The notes beneath the pieces are model-generated. The model was not told the origin of the DNA, did no database searches, and was given only the letters and a program-made list of their open reading frames with translations. The translations under genes were made by a program, and so were the position numbers. A stretch of DNA of 64,000 bases from the NCBI RefSeq assembly GCF_000472785.1, contig NZ_AXAL01000028.1, positions 1 through 64,000 of the forward strand, given 5' to 3'. The stretch comes from Mesorhizobium loti CJ3sym. GTDB lineage: Bacteria; Pseudomonadota; Alphaproteobacteria; Rhizobiales; Rhizobiaceae. This document shows, in pieces, positions 42,604 to 51,387 of the stretch (position 1 is its first letter; every line of letters starts with the position of its first letter).

Positions 42604-43695
42604 GTGTTGACCACCACAGACGACCTTCGGGTCATGGAAATCCGAGAACTGAGTACGCCGGACCAGGTGATGCGGGAGATACCGCGCACGCTGACGGCAA
42701 CGCGCACCGTCAGCGCGTCACGCAATGCCATCCACGCCATCCTGAACGGGACCGATGACCGGCTGCTCGTCGTCGTCGGCCCGTGTTCGATCCACGATCC
42801 GGTCGCGGCCGTTGACTATGCCAGCCGTCTGGCGGCGCTGCGCGAGATCCTGTCCGACCGGCTCGAGATCGTGATGCGGGTGTATTTTGAAAAGCCGCGC
42901 ACGACCGTGGGCTGGAAGGGCCTGATCAACGATCCCGACCTCGACGGCAGTTTCAACATCGACAAGGGACTGCGGATGGCGCGCAACGTGCTCTCGGCCG
43001 TCAACAATCTCGGCCTGCCGGCGGCAACCGAATTCCTCGACATGACGACGCCGCAATACATTGCCGACCTCGTCGCCTGGGGCGCCATTGGCGCGCGCAC
43101 CACCGAGAGCCAGATCCATCGTGAACTCGCCTCGGGGCTCTCCTGCCCGGTCGGCTTCAAGAACGGTACCGACGGCAATCTGCGGATCGCCGCGGAGGCG
43201 GTGAAATCCGCCGCCCAGCCGCACCATTTCATGGCGGTAACCAAGGGAGGGCGCAGCGGCATCGCGACCACCACGGGCAATGAAGACTGCCACGTCATCC
43301 TGCGCGGCGGCGTTCAGCCCAACTACGACGCCGCAAGCGTCGAAGCCGCCTCTGTGGAACTCGCCCGTATCGGTGTGGCGCCCCGATTGATGATCGATGT
43401 CAGCCACGCCAACTCGGCCAAGAAGCCGGAGAACCAGCCCAAGGTCGCGGCGGATGTCGCCGGGCAGGTCGCGGCGGGCGACGAGCGCATCATTGGCCTC
43501 ATGATCGAGAGCAATCTCGTCGCCGGCCGGCAAGACGTGGTGCCCGGCAAGCCGTTGGTCTACGGCCAGAGCATCACCGATGGCTGCATCGACTGGGCGA
43601 CCACCGAAACCGTGCTGCACGGCCTTGCCGGTGCCGTCGAGTGGCGTCGGTCGGCACGCCGCGCCATGCTGGAGAACCGTCAGGGTGCCGCCTGA
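42604..43695 (+). CDS. aroG: 3-deoxy-7-phosphoheptulonate (DAHP) synthase, class I
   Basis: A 363-residue class I (AroG/F/H-type) DAHP synthase that condenses PEP and erythrose 4-phosphate, the entry step of aromatic amino-acid synthesis. VVGPCSIHDP holds the metal-binding Cys, and RVYFEKPRTTVGWKGLINDP, GARTTESQIHRELASGLSCP and MIDVSHANSAKKPENQP are family hallmarks. The GTG at 42604 is used because CAGGAGCAG lies nine bases upstream; a TTG at 42562 would overlap the terminator T-run. Whether it should be called aroF, aroG or aroH depends on feedback specificity, not visible here. Confidence 0.9.
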   Translation: MLTTTDDLRVMEIRELSTPDQVMREIPRTLTATRTVSASRNAIHAILNGTDDRLLVVVGPCSIHDPVAAVDYASRLAALREILSDRLEIVMRVYFEKPRTTVGWKGLINDPDLDGSFNIDKGLRMARNVLSAVNNLGLPAATEFLDMTTPQYIADLVAWGAIGARTTESQIHRELASGLSCPVGFKNGTDGNLRIAAEAVKSAAQPHHFMAVTKGGRSGIATTTGNEDCHVILRGGVQPNYDAASVEAASVELARIGVAPRLMIDVSHANSAKKPENQPKVAADVAGQVAAGDERIIGLMIESNLVAGRQDVVPGKPLVYGQSITDGCIDWATTETVLHGLAGAVEWRRSARRAMLENRQGAA

Positions 43696-43712
43696 TACAG
43701 TTGGCGATATAG

Positions 43713-43740
43713 GAGGGCGGCGCTAGGCTACGCCGCCCTC
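43713..43740. terminator. Convergent hairpin between aroG and the LysE gene
   Basis: GAGGGCGGCG (43713-43722) and CGCCGCCCTC (43731-43740) pair perfectly over 10 bp with an eight-base loop. The hairpin overlaps the last codons of the LysE-type gene, which ends at 43728. It could act on both converging transcripts. No long T-run was seen on either side. Confidence 0.5.
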
Positions 43741-44363
43741 AATCCTTCCCATGCTGTAAACACGGCAACCGCAAAGAGCAGCAGTCCGGCCGCGCGGCCG
43801 GCAAGAGTGGTCGCCCGCGGATTGGCGATCAAAAGATTGCGGCTGCGGCCGGCTGTGATGGCGAGCCCACCATAGATCGCGGCCTGGGTCAGGACTGTCA
43901 TCAGGCCCATGACAGTCGCCTGCATCCAGATCGGGCCGTAGTCCGGCTTCAGGAACTGCGGATAGACGGCAAGCACGAACAAGTATGCCTTGGGATTGAT
44001 CAGGCAGGTTACCAGTCCTTGTCGAAACGCCTTCCATGCGGTGCGGCTGCCGGCGGGGCCGCCCTCGCCGACAGTGATGGAGCTCCGCATCAGCGTGATG
44101 CCGATGAAGGCCATGTAGGCGGCACCAGCGATCAGCAGCGGCTTGAACAGGATCGGCACGAAATGCATCAGCAGGCCGACGCCGATGGCACCGTTCAGCG
44201 TGTGCACCATGCCGCCGACCATGATGCCACCGGTCGCGGCCAGGCCCCTGTCGCGTCCGCCGGTCAGCGCATTGGCCAGCACGAACAGCATGTCCATGCC
44301 GGGAACAACGATGATGCCGAACAGCAGGATAAAGAAAAGCCAGAGATTTTCCGCGTAACCCAT
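43728..44363 (-). CDS. LysE/RhtB family amino-acid exporter
   Basis: A 211-residue membrane exporter with about six hydrophobic segments. GIIVVPGMDMLFVLANALTG is the LysE N-terminal signature (with Pro-Gly-Met rather than Pro-Gly-Pro) and INPKAYLFVLAVYPQFLKP is the conserved loop. It is divergent from the WYL regulator (start at 44493), which may control it. The start at 44363 is used; the longer upstream frame is not family-like. It is a different family member from the gene at 14449. Confidence 0.83.
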   Translation of the reverse strand: MGYAENLWLFFILLFGIIVVPGMDMLFVLANALTGGRDRGLAATGGIMVGGMVHTLNGAIGVGLLMHFVPILFKPLLIAGAAYMAFIGITLMRSSITVGEGGPAGSRTAWKAFRQGLVTCLINPKAYLFVLAVYPQFLKPDYGPIWMQATVMGLMTVLTQAAIYGGLAITAGRSRNLLIANPRATTLAGRAAGLLLFAVAVFTAWEGLRAA

Positions 44364-44492
44364 GTCAGTTGCCTGTCGCCTCGCTCCGCCAAGCCGCAGC
44401 GGAACCTGTTGATTTTCAATCCGGTAGGCGATCCTATAGGTTAGCCCAACTGACGAGGATGTGTCAGTTGTGATCGGCATCGGGTGAGAAAA

Positions 44493-45191
44493 ATGCGCAA
44501 GGCGTCACGCCTGTTCGAGATCATCCAGATCCTGCGGCTGGCGCGCCAGCCGGTGACGGCGGCCATGATTGCCGAGCAGCTGGAGGTGACGGTGCGCTCG
44601 ATCTATCGCGACATCGCAGCCCTGCAGGCGATGCGCGTGCCGATCGAAGGCGGGCGCGGCATCGGCTATATCCTGCGCCCCGGCTTCGACCTGCCGCCGC
44701 TGATGTTTTCGATCGAGGAGATGGAGGCGATCGTCCTGTCGCTGGCGCTGCTGGAGCGCACGGGGGACGACGAGCTCAAGCAGGCGGCCAAGCGGGTCAG
44801 CGCCAAGATCGCCGGTTCGGTGCCGCCGCCGCTACGCCAGACATTCGAAGCCAATGCGCTGCATGCCTGGGGTTTCGCCGCGCCGTCGGCCGGCTCGATC
44901 GACCTAGCGCTGGTGCGCCGCGCCATCCGTGACGAGGAGAAGCTCGACCTCTCCTATCGCGACGAAATGGGCCGCACCTCCGAGCGCCTCATCCGCCCGA
45001 TCGCGCTGATCTACTATGCTGAAACCGCCAACATCGTCGCCTGGTGTGAGTTGCGCCAGGCGATCCGCAATTTCCGCAGCGACCGGATCGAGAATTGCCA
45101 GCCGACCGGGTTACGCTTCAAGGGCGAAGGCGATCGCCTGCGGCAGGTCTGGGTGAGCGGCTGGGAGACAAATGTTGCTGCGGTTGGTTGA
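44493..45191 (+). CDS. YafY-type HTH/WYL-domain regulator
   Basis: A 232-residue regulator. The N-terminal winged helix reads RLFEIIQILRLARQPVTAAM and LEVTVRSIYRDIAALQ. The C-terminal WYL-type ligand domain (about residues 130-225) includes KLDLSYRDEMGRTSERLIRP and IVAWCELRQAIRNFRSDRI. Such proteins sense small molecules or nucleic acids. It is divergent from the LysE exporter gene across about 130 bases, so control of that exporter is the natural guess. GTG at 44484 is an alternative start. Confidence 0.8.
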   Translation: MRKASRLFEIIQILRLARQPVTAAMIAEQLEVTVRSIYRDIAALQAMRVPIEGGRGIGYILRPGFDLPPLMFSIEEMEAIVLSLALLERTGDDELKQAAKRVSAKIAGSVPPPLRQTFEANALHAWGFAAPSAGSIDLALVRRAIRDEEKLDLSYRDEMGRTSERLIRPIALIYYAETANIVAWCELRQAIRNFRSDRIENCQPTGLRFKGEGDRLRQVWVSGWETNVAAVG

Positions 45192-45197
45192 GGGATA

Positions 45198-46307
45198 TCA
45201 CCGCACATCCACCCAGCGCTTTTCCGCGAACGATCTCGCCATGGCGTGCACGGTGCGCTCGATCTCCAGCCCCTGCGCAAACTCGATGAGCCGCGCCGGT
45301 CTGCCGGCGAGCCGCGTCAGCAATTCGTGGCACTCGATGATCTTGAGGTCGTTGAAGCCGAGATTGTGGCCGGGCGCCGGCAGGAAAGCGTCGTAGGGCC
45401 TGTGATGCGGCGCCATCAGGATGGTGCGATAGCCCTGCTCGGTCGGGCGATCTGCGGTGACATAGAGCTGGATTTCGTTCATCCGCTCCTGGTCGAACAG
45501 GATCGACCCCTTGGAGCCGAAAATCTGGATGGCGATGCGGCCCTTGCGGCCCCAGGCCGAGCGGTTGACCTGCAGCGTGCCGGCCATGCCGTTTTCCAGA
45601 TGCATCAAGACGCTGGCGATATCATAGGTCTCGACCGCTCGGCGCCCGCCGCTAGCCACCTTGCGGTCGGCATAGGGCTTGGCCATGTCGCAGATGACGC
45701 TGGCGACGCGGCCGAACAGCGCCGAGACCAGTGACAGCGGGTGCACGGCGAAATCATCGAGCGCGCCATAGCCGGAAGCGGCCTCGTGCTTCCAGAAGAA
45801 CAGCGCCTCGGGGTCGGCCATGAAATCCTCGTCCATCTCGATGCGCAGGTGGTTGACCTCGCCGATGATCTTCTCGTCGAGCAGCGCGCCGATGTGGCGG
45901 ATGGCCGGGCTCTGGATGTAATTGTAGCCAAGCGCCGCGACCTTGCCGGACTTCTTTGCCGCCGCTGCCATCGCCTCGGCTTCGGCAAAGCTCGGCGCCA
46001 TCGGCTTTTCGCACCACAGATGCTTGCCGGCCTCCAGAATCGCGATGGCCATTTCGGGATGGAACTGGTTGGGCGTGGTCAGCGAGACGATGTCGACCTC
46101 AGGATCGTTGACGACGGCGCGCCAGTCGCCTGAGGCCTTGGCGAAGCCGAACTCGCTTGCCTTGCGTTTTGCGAGCTCCTCATTGACCTCGCCGAGATGG
46201 ACGAGCCGTGGCTTGGCCACATCCGGAAAGACGGCACCGACAGCGCTCCAGGCGATGGCGTGACACTTGCCCATGAAACCCGTGCCGATAAGACCGACGC
46301 CGACCAT
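45198..46307 (-). CDS. Gfo/Idh/MocA family oxidoreductase
   Basis: A 369-residue NAD(P)-dependent dehydrogenase. VGVGLIGTGFMGKCHAIAW is the dinucleotide-binding start, LWCEKPMAPSFAEAEAMA has the catalytic Lys, and FWKHEAASGYGALDDFAVHP holds the conserved D-x-x-x-H. It is divergent from iolR. In other rhizobia a second inositol or scyllo-inositol dehydrogenase (IolX/IolW-like) occupies such a place; that is the likely role. CATTGGGAGGAAAAA precedes the ATG at 46307. Confidence 0.82.
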   Translation of the reverse strand: MVGVGLIGTGFMGKCHAIAWSAVGAVFPDVAKPRLVHLGEVNEELAKRKASEFGFAKASGDWRAVVNDPEVDIVSLTTPNQFHPEMAIAILEAGKHLWCEKPMAPSFAEAEAMAAAAKKSGKVAALGYNYIQSPAIRHIGALLDEKIIGEVNHLRIEMDEDFMADPEALFFWKHEAASGYGALDDFAVHPLSLVSALFGRVASVICDMAKPYADRKVASGGRRAVETYDIASVLMHLENGMAGTLQVNRSAWGRKGRIAIQIFGSKGSILFDQERMNEIQLYVTADRPTEQGYRTILMAPHHRPYDAFLPAPGHNLGFNDLKIIECHELLTRLAGRPARLIEFAQGLEIERTVHAMARSFAEKRWVDVR

Positions 46308-46439
46308 TTTTTCCTCCCAATGCCTCAAGCTATCGGTGGATGAATTAGTCCATTTTTTCCCGGAATGGAATGTCTGCCTCATTTTTATTGGTGTTCTTGC
46401 GCAGGCTCGCTATGATGGGGCACAGAGGATGCTTCACGC

Positions 46440-47306
46440 ATGAGCTTGGACGGGCCGACGATGGACGAACGGGTACCTCGCGACTTCGAGACGCTTCGCG
46501 CCACGATCCTGGACCGGCGCGAAAGCCTGCCCAAGCGCATCGCCCAGATCGCCGCCTATGCGCTCGACAATCCCGACGATATCGCCTTCGGCACCGCCGC
46601 CAGCATCGCCGCCTCGGCCGGCGTGCAGCCTTCGACCCTAATCCGTTTTGCCCAGCAGCTTGGCTTCGACGGTTTCACCAGCCTGCAGCAGGTGTTCCGC
46701 GAGCGGCTGCGCGAGCGCAACTCGTCCTATGACGAGCGCTTGCAGGCGCTGCGCGCAAAGGCCGAGGGTGGCGCCGGCCACCGGGCGATCTTCGACGGCT
46801 TCGTCGCCGCCGCCAGCACCTCGCTCAACGACATTTCCCGCACCCTGGATGACGCGCATCTGGAAGATGCGATTGCGCTGCTGGCAAAGGCGCAGACCAT
46901 CTATGTCTTGGCCAAGCGGCGCTCCTATCCGGTGGCGACCTACATCGCCTATGCCTTGGGCAAATTGAAGATCCGCAACCAGTTGATCGAATCGGCGGCC
47001 GGGCTGAACGCCGAGATGATCAGTTTCGCCACGCCGGCGGATGCCGTCATCGCCATCAGTTTCTCGCCCTATGCGCCGGCCACGATCGAGGAGGCGCGCA
47101 CCATTTCGGAACAGGGCGTGCCGATCGTCGCCATCACCGACAGCGCGTTTTCGCCGCTGGCGCAGTTCGCTAAGGTCTGGTTCGAGGTTGCCGAGGCGGA
47201 TTTCGCCGGCTTCCGTTCGCTGTCGGCAACGATGGCGCTGGCCATGGCGCTGACCGTCGGTGTCGGCGAGAAGCGGCGCGACGCAGGCCGCAAGCGCAAG
47301 GCCTGA
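46440..47306 (+). CDS. iolR: RpiR/MurR-family regulator of inositol catabolism
   Basis: A 288-residue RpiR-type regulator. The N-terminal helix-turn-helix is in FGTAASIAASAGVQPSTLIR and FAQQLGFDGFTSLQQVFRE. The SIS (sugar isomerase) domain fills residues about 130-275, with AKAQTIYVLAKRRSYPVATY. Directly upstream of iolC on the same strand, it matches the known position and family of IolR, the repressor of inositol genes in rhizobia. The sites before iolC and before the ABC operon are its probable targets. Confidence 0.85.
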   Translation: MSLDGPTMDERVPRDFETLRATILDRRESLPKRIAQIAAYALDNPDDIAFGTAASIAASAGVQPSTLIRFAQQLGFDGFTSLQQVFRERLRERNSSYDERLQALRAKAEGGAGHRAIFDGFVAAASTSLNDISRTLDDAHLEDAIALLAKAQTIYVLAKRRSYPVATYIAYALGKLKIRNQLIESAAGLNAEMISFATPADAVIAISFSPYAPATIEEARTISEQGVPIVAITDSAFSPLAQFAKVWFEVAEADFAGFRSLSATMALAMALTVGVGEKRRDAGRKRKA

Positions 47307-47337
47307 TCGGTCACACCAGAAAGGCACTTTTCAACCG

Positions 47338-47383
47338 GGGAATGCTCATTCCATATTGACTATGGATTGGAATTATTATTTCA
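47338..47383 (+). promoter_or_regulatory. Two IolR-type operator sites before iolC
   Basis: GGAATGCTCATTCC (47339-47352) is a perfect GGAA-N6-TTCC site, matching the reported rhizobial IolR consensus. TGGAATTATTATTTCA (47368-47383) has the form TGGAAT-N4-ATTTCA, the same as the site at 37132. The stretch 47307-47463 is non-coding and AT-richer than its surroundings, and should hold the iolCDEB promoter. Confidence 0.65.
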
Positions 47384-47463
47384 TATTGCCGGCGCCACGC
47401 TGCCGCTCGCGCGTGTTACCCAAACAATGTTGTCCATGACAACAAGACTGACGGGAGGTTCCA

Positions 47464-49398
47464 ATGAGCGAAGCCGTGGACGCCAAACAGGCGCCGCTCG
47501 ACGTCATCACCATCGGCCGCGCTTCCGTCGACCTCTATGGCCAGCAGATCGGCTCGCGGCTGGAAGACATCACCTCCTTCGCCAAGTCGGTCGGCGGCTG
47601 CCCGGCCAACATTTCGGTAGGCACGGCCAGGCTCGGCCTACGCTCGGCGCTGCTGACGCGCGTCGGCGATGAGCAGATGGGCCGCTTCATTCGTGAACAG
47701 CTGAAACGCGAAGGCGTCAACACCGACGGGTTGAAGACCGACAAGGAACGGTTGACGGCGCTGGTGCTGCTGTCGGTCGAAAGCGAAGGCGTTTCGCCGA
47801 TGATCTTTTACCGCACCGACTGCGCCGACATGGCGCTGGCGCCGGAAGACATTGACGAGGCCTTCATCGCCTCGGCGCGCTCGATCGTCGTCACCGGCAC
47901 GCATTTTTCCCGCCCCAACAGCGACGCCGCCCAACGCAAGGCGATCCGCATCATGAAGGCCAGGGGTGGCAAGGTGGTGTTCGACATCGACTATCGGCCC
48001 AATCTCTGGGGCCTTGCCGGCCATGCCGAAGGGTTCGAGCGCTATGTCAAATCGGACCGGGTTTCAGCCCAGTTGAAGACCGTGCTGCCTGATTGCGATC
48101 TCATCGTCGGCACCGAGGAAGAGATCATGATCGCGTCGGGTGCCGATGACTGCCTGAGCGCGCTGAAGACGATCCGCTCGCTGTCGTCGGCCACCATCGT
48201 CTTGAAACGCGGCGCCATGGGCTGCATCGTCTATGACGGACCGATCAGCGACGATCTCGAGGACGGTGTCGTCGGCAAGGGTTTCCCGATCGAGATCTAC
48301 AATGTGCTGGGCGCAGGTGACGCCTTCATGTCCGGCTTCCTGCGCGGCTGGCTGGGTGGCGAAGACCATGCCACGGCGGCGACCTGGGCCAATGCCTGCG
48401 GCGCCTTTGCCGTGTCGCGGCTGCTCTGCGCACCGGAATATCCGACCTTCGAGGAGTTGCAGTTCTTCCTCAAGAACGGCAGCAAGCATCTCGCCCTGCG
48501 CAAGGACGAGGCGATCAACCACATCCATTGGGCGACGACGCGTCGGCGCGACATTCCCTCGATGATGGCGCTCGCCTGCGATCACCGTGTGCAACTCGAG
48601 GACGTCGCGGCCAAGACCGGCGCCGATCCGGCACGCATCCGCGATTTCAAGGTGCTGGCGGTCAAGGCGGCGGCGAAAGTCGCCGCAGGCCGTGATGGCT
48701 ACGGCATGCTGATCGACGAGAAACATGGCCGCGAAGCGATGTTCGAATTCGCCAGGCATCCCTTTGCCTGGCTCGGGCGCCCGGTGGAACTGCCGGGCTC
48801 GCGGCCACTGCGTTTCGAATTCTCGCAGGATATCGGCTCGCAGCTTACCGAATGGCCTGTCGATCACTGCATCAAATGCCTGTGCTTCTACCATCCCGAC
48901 GATCCGGCAGCACTGAAGGAAGAACAGCAGCAGAAGCTGCGCACGCTGTTCGAGGCGGCGCGGAAAGTCGGCCGGGAACTGCTCATCGAGATCATCGCCG
49001 GCAAGCACGGCAAGCTCGACGACACGACCATTCCGCGCGCGCTGGAGGAACTCTATGCGCTCGGCATCAAGCCCGACTGGTGGAAGCTCGAGCCGCAGGC
49101 GTCGAGCGCCGCATGGGCCAAGATCGAAGCGGTCATCCTGAAGCATGATCCGTGGTGCCGTGGCATCGTGCTGCTTGGCCTGGAAGCGCCGCAGGACGAG
49201 CTGGAGGCGGCTTTCGCCGCCACTGCCAAGGCGCCGATCGTCAAGGGGTTTGCCGTCGGCCGCACCATCTTCGTCCACGCGGCCGAAGAGTGGCTGGCCG
49301 GAAGGATGTCGGATGACGAGGCCGTCGTCGACATGGCCTCGCGCTTCGAACAGTTGACCGAGGCGTGGCTTGCCGCGCGTGGCCGTAAAGCAGCATAA
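47464..49398 (+). CDS. iolC: Fused 5-dehydro-2-deoxygluconokinase and DUF2090 aldolase-like domain
   Basis: A 644-residue two-domain protein. Residues about 1-335 are a PfkB kinase (ITIGRASVDLYGQQIGSRLE, and the catalytic-Asp motif NVLGAGDAFMSGFLRG), which makes 2-deoxy-5-keto-gluconate 6-phosphate. Residues about 350-640 are a DUF2090 domain of the IolJ-like aldolase fold (MMALACDHRVQLEDVA, FAVGRTIFVHAAEEWLAG). The fusion joins the kinase and probable next step in one chain. GGGAGGTTCCA precedes the ATG. It leads the iolC-iolD-iolE-x-iolB run. Confidence 0.92.
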   Translation: MSEAVDAKQAPLDVITIGRASVDLYGQQIGSRLEDITSFAKSVGGCPANISVGTARLGLRSALLTRVGDEQMGRFIREQLKREGVNTDGLKTDKERLTALVLLSVESEGVSPMIFYRTDCADMALAPEDIDEAFIASARSIVVTGTHFSRPNSDAAQRKAIRIMKARGGKVVFDIDYRPNLWGLAGHAEGFERYVKSDRVSAQLKTVLPDCDLIVGTEEEIMIASGADDCLSALKTIRSLSSATIVLKRGAMGCIVYDGPISDDLEDGVVGKGFPIEIYNVLGAGDAFMSGFLRGWLGGEDHATAATWANACGAFAVSRLLCAPEYPTFEELQFFLKNGSKHLALRKDEAINHIHWATTRRRDIPSMMALACDHRVQLEDVAAKTGADPARIRDFKVLAVKAAAKVAAGRDGYGMLIDEKHGREAMFEFARHPFAWLGRPVELPGSRPLRFEFSQDIGSQLTEWPVDHCIKCLCFYHPDDPAALKEEQQQKLRTLFEAARKVGRELLIEIIAGKHGKLDDTTIPRALEELYALGIKPDWWKLEPQASSAAWAKIEAVILKHDPWCRGIVLLGLEAPQDELEAAFAATAKAPIVKGFAVGRTIFVHAAEEWLAGRMSDDEAVVDMASRFEQLTEAWLAARGRKAA

Positions 49399-49430
49399 AG
49401 GCGCGGCAGAGGACTGCGGAGGAAACCACC

Positions 49431-51281
49431 ATGAGCAAGACAATCCGCCTGACGATGGCGCAGGCGTTGACCCGCTTCCTGTCCCGCCAGATGACCGAGA
49501 TCGACGGCAAGACAGTGCCTATCTTCGGCGGTGTCTGGGCGATCTTCGGCCATGGCAATGTCGCCGGCATCGGCGAGGCGCTCTACCAGGTGCGCGACGA
49601 ACTGCCGACGTTCCGCGCCCACAATGAACAGGCGATGGCACATGCGGCGATCGCCTACGCCAAGGCCAATTTCCGCCGCCGCTTCATGGCCGCGACCTCT
49701 TCGATCGGCCCCGGCGCGCTCAACATGGTGACGGCGGCAGCACTTGCGCATGTCAACCGGCTGCCTGTGCTGTTTCTGCCCGGCGATGTCTTCGCCAACC
49801 GCGTCCCCGACCCGGTGCTGCAGCAGGCCGAGGACTTTTCCGACGGCACGGCGACGGTCAATGACTGCTTCCGTCCGGTGTCGCGCTATTTCGACCGCAT
49901 CACCCGGCCCGAGCAGATCATACCGGCACTGAGCCGTGCGATGGCTGTGCTGACCGATCCGGCCGAGTGCGGCCCGGTGACGCTGTCGCTCTGCCAGGAC
50001 GTCCAGGCCGAGGCCTACGACTATCCCGAGAGTTTTTTCGCCGAACGCGTCTGGCACCAGCGCCGGCCACGCCCGGACCGCCACGAGCTTGCCGCAGCGG
50101 TGGCTGCGCTGAAGGGTGCGAAGAAGCCGCTGGTGATCGCCGGCGGCGGCGTTCTCTATTCGCAGGCCTCCGATGAGCTGGCCAAATTCGTCGAGGGCGC
50201 GGGCATTCCGGTTTGCGAAACGCAAGGCGGCAAATCCTCACTGCCCGACACGCATCCGCTCAACATGGCGGCGGTCGGCGTCACCGGCACTTCGGCCGCC
50301 AACCGGCTGGCGGAAGAGGCCGATGTCGTGCTGGCCATAGGCACGCGTTTGCAGGATTTCACCACCGGCTCATGGGCGCTGTTCAAGAATTCCGGCAAGA
50401 CCATAATCGGCTTGAACGTGCAGCCTTTCGATGCCGGCAAGCATCGCGCACTGCCGCTGGTCGCGGACGCGGCCGAAGGGCTCACCGAACTTGGAGCTGC
50501 GCTGAAAGGCTGGAAAGCGCCGTCCGCCTGGACCGACAATTCGGCCACCGGCAAGAAGGCCTGGCAGGCCGATGCCGGCAAGGTGACGGCCTCGACCAAC
50601 GCGGCCTTCCCCTCCGACGCGCAGGTGATCGGCGCGGTGCAGCGCGCGATGGGCTCCGGCGTGACACTGTTGCATGCCGCCGGCGGGCTGCCGGGCGAAT
50701 TGCACAAGCTTTGGCAGGCCGGCGCGCCTGGCTCCTACCACGCCGAATACGGCTTCTCGACCATGGGCTACGAGATTGCCGGCGGACTCGGCACCAAGAT
50801 GGCCAAGCCCGGCGAGGAGGTCGTCGTCATGATCGGCGACGGCTCCTATTTGATGCTGAATTCCGAGATCGCCACCTCGGTGATGCTTGGTTTGAAGCTT
50901 ACCATCGTGCTGCTCGACAATCGTGGCTATGGCTGCATCAACCGGCTGCAGATGGCGACCGGCGGCGCCAACTTCAACAATCTCCTGAAGGACTCGCGTC
51001 ACGAGATTCTGCCCGATATCGACTTTGCCGCCCATGCGGCGAGCCTGGGCGCGATTGCCGAAAAGGTGCCGTCGATCGCCGGGCTGGAAAATGCGCTGCA
51101 GAAGGCCAAGACAAACGACCGCACCACCGTTCTGGTCATCGACACCGATCCGCTGGTCTCCACCGACGCCGGCGGCACGTGGTGGGATGTGGCGGTGCCG
51201 GAAGTGTCGGCACGTCCGCAGGTGAACGCGGCGCGCAAGGCCTATGACGAGAAGCGGCAGATGCAAAGCGTTGGCGATTGA
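49431..51281 (+). CDS. iolD: 3D-trihydroxycyclohexane-1,2-dione hydrolase
   Basis: A 616-residue thiamine-diphosphate enzyme that opens the inositol-derived ring. The catalytic Glu lies in RAHNEQAMAHAAIAYAK, and the cofactor motif runs from MIGDGSYLMLNSEIATSV to LLDNRGYG. It has the usual three TPP-fold domains and normal length. GGAGGAAACCACC precedes the ATG at 49431. It follows iolC by 32 bases; a palindromic repeat separates it from iolE. Confidence 0.94.
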   Translation: MSKTIRLTMAQALTRFLSRQMTEIDGKTVPIFGGVWAIFGHGNVAGIGEALYQVRDELPTFRAHNEQAMAHAAIAYAKANFRRRFMAATSSIGPGALNMVTAAALAHVNRLPVLFLPGDVFANRVPDPVLQQAEDFSDGTATVNDCFRPVSRYFDRITRPEQIIPALSRAMAVLTDPAECGPVTLSLCQDVQAEAYDYPESFFAERVWHQRRPRPDRHELAAAVAALKGAKKPLVIAGGGVLYSQASDELAKFVEGAGIPVCETQGGKSSLPDTHPLNMAAVGVTGTSAANRLAEEADVVLAIGTRLQDFTTGSWALFKNSGKTIIGLNVQPFDAGKHRALPLVADAAEGLTELGAALKGWKAPSAWTDNSATGKKAWQADAGKVTASTNAAFPSDAQVIGAVQRAMGSGVTLLHAAGGLPGELHKLWQAGAPGSYHAEYGFSTMGYEIAGGLGTKMAKPGEEVVVMIGDGSYLMLNSEIATSVMLGLKLTIVLLDNRGYGCINRLQMATGGANFNNLLKDSRHEILPDIDFAAHAASLGAIAEKVPSIAGLENALQKAKTNDRTTVLVIDTDPLVSTDAGGTWWDVAVPEVSARPQVNAARKAYDEKRQMQSVGD

Positions 51282-51290
51282 CGCCAGCTG

Positions 51291-51349
51291 CCTTCTCCCC
51301 GTCCCTATACGGGGAGAAGGTGCCGGCAGGCGGATGAGGGGCAGCGCCA
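51291..51349 (+). repeat. Palindromic repeat (family A variant) between iolD and iolE
   Basis: CCTTCTCCCCGT and ACGGGGAGAAGG pair perfectly over 12 bp (51291-51302 with 51309-51320). They are followed by GCCGGCAGGCGGATGAGGGG, the tail shared with the right arm at 32157-32209. Inside an operon, such a hairpin may set relative mRNA levels of iolD and iolE. Confidence 0.6.
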
Positions 51350-51387
51350 GCGGCCCAAAATGAACTGTTCTGATCTGGAGTGACGAC

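Noticed and set aside
48064..49443. A 459-codon minus-strand frame opposite iolC
   Set aside because: High Arg/Gln/His composition and full overlap with IolC; no plausible ribosome site.
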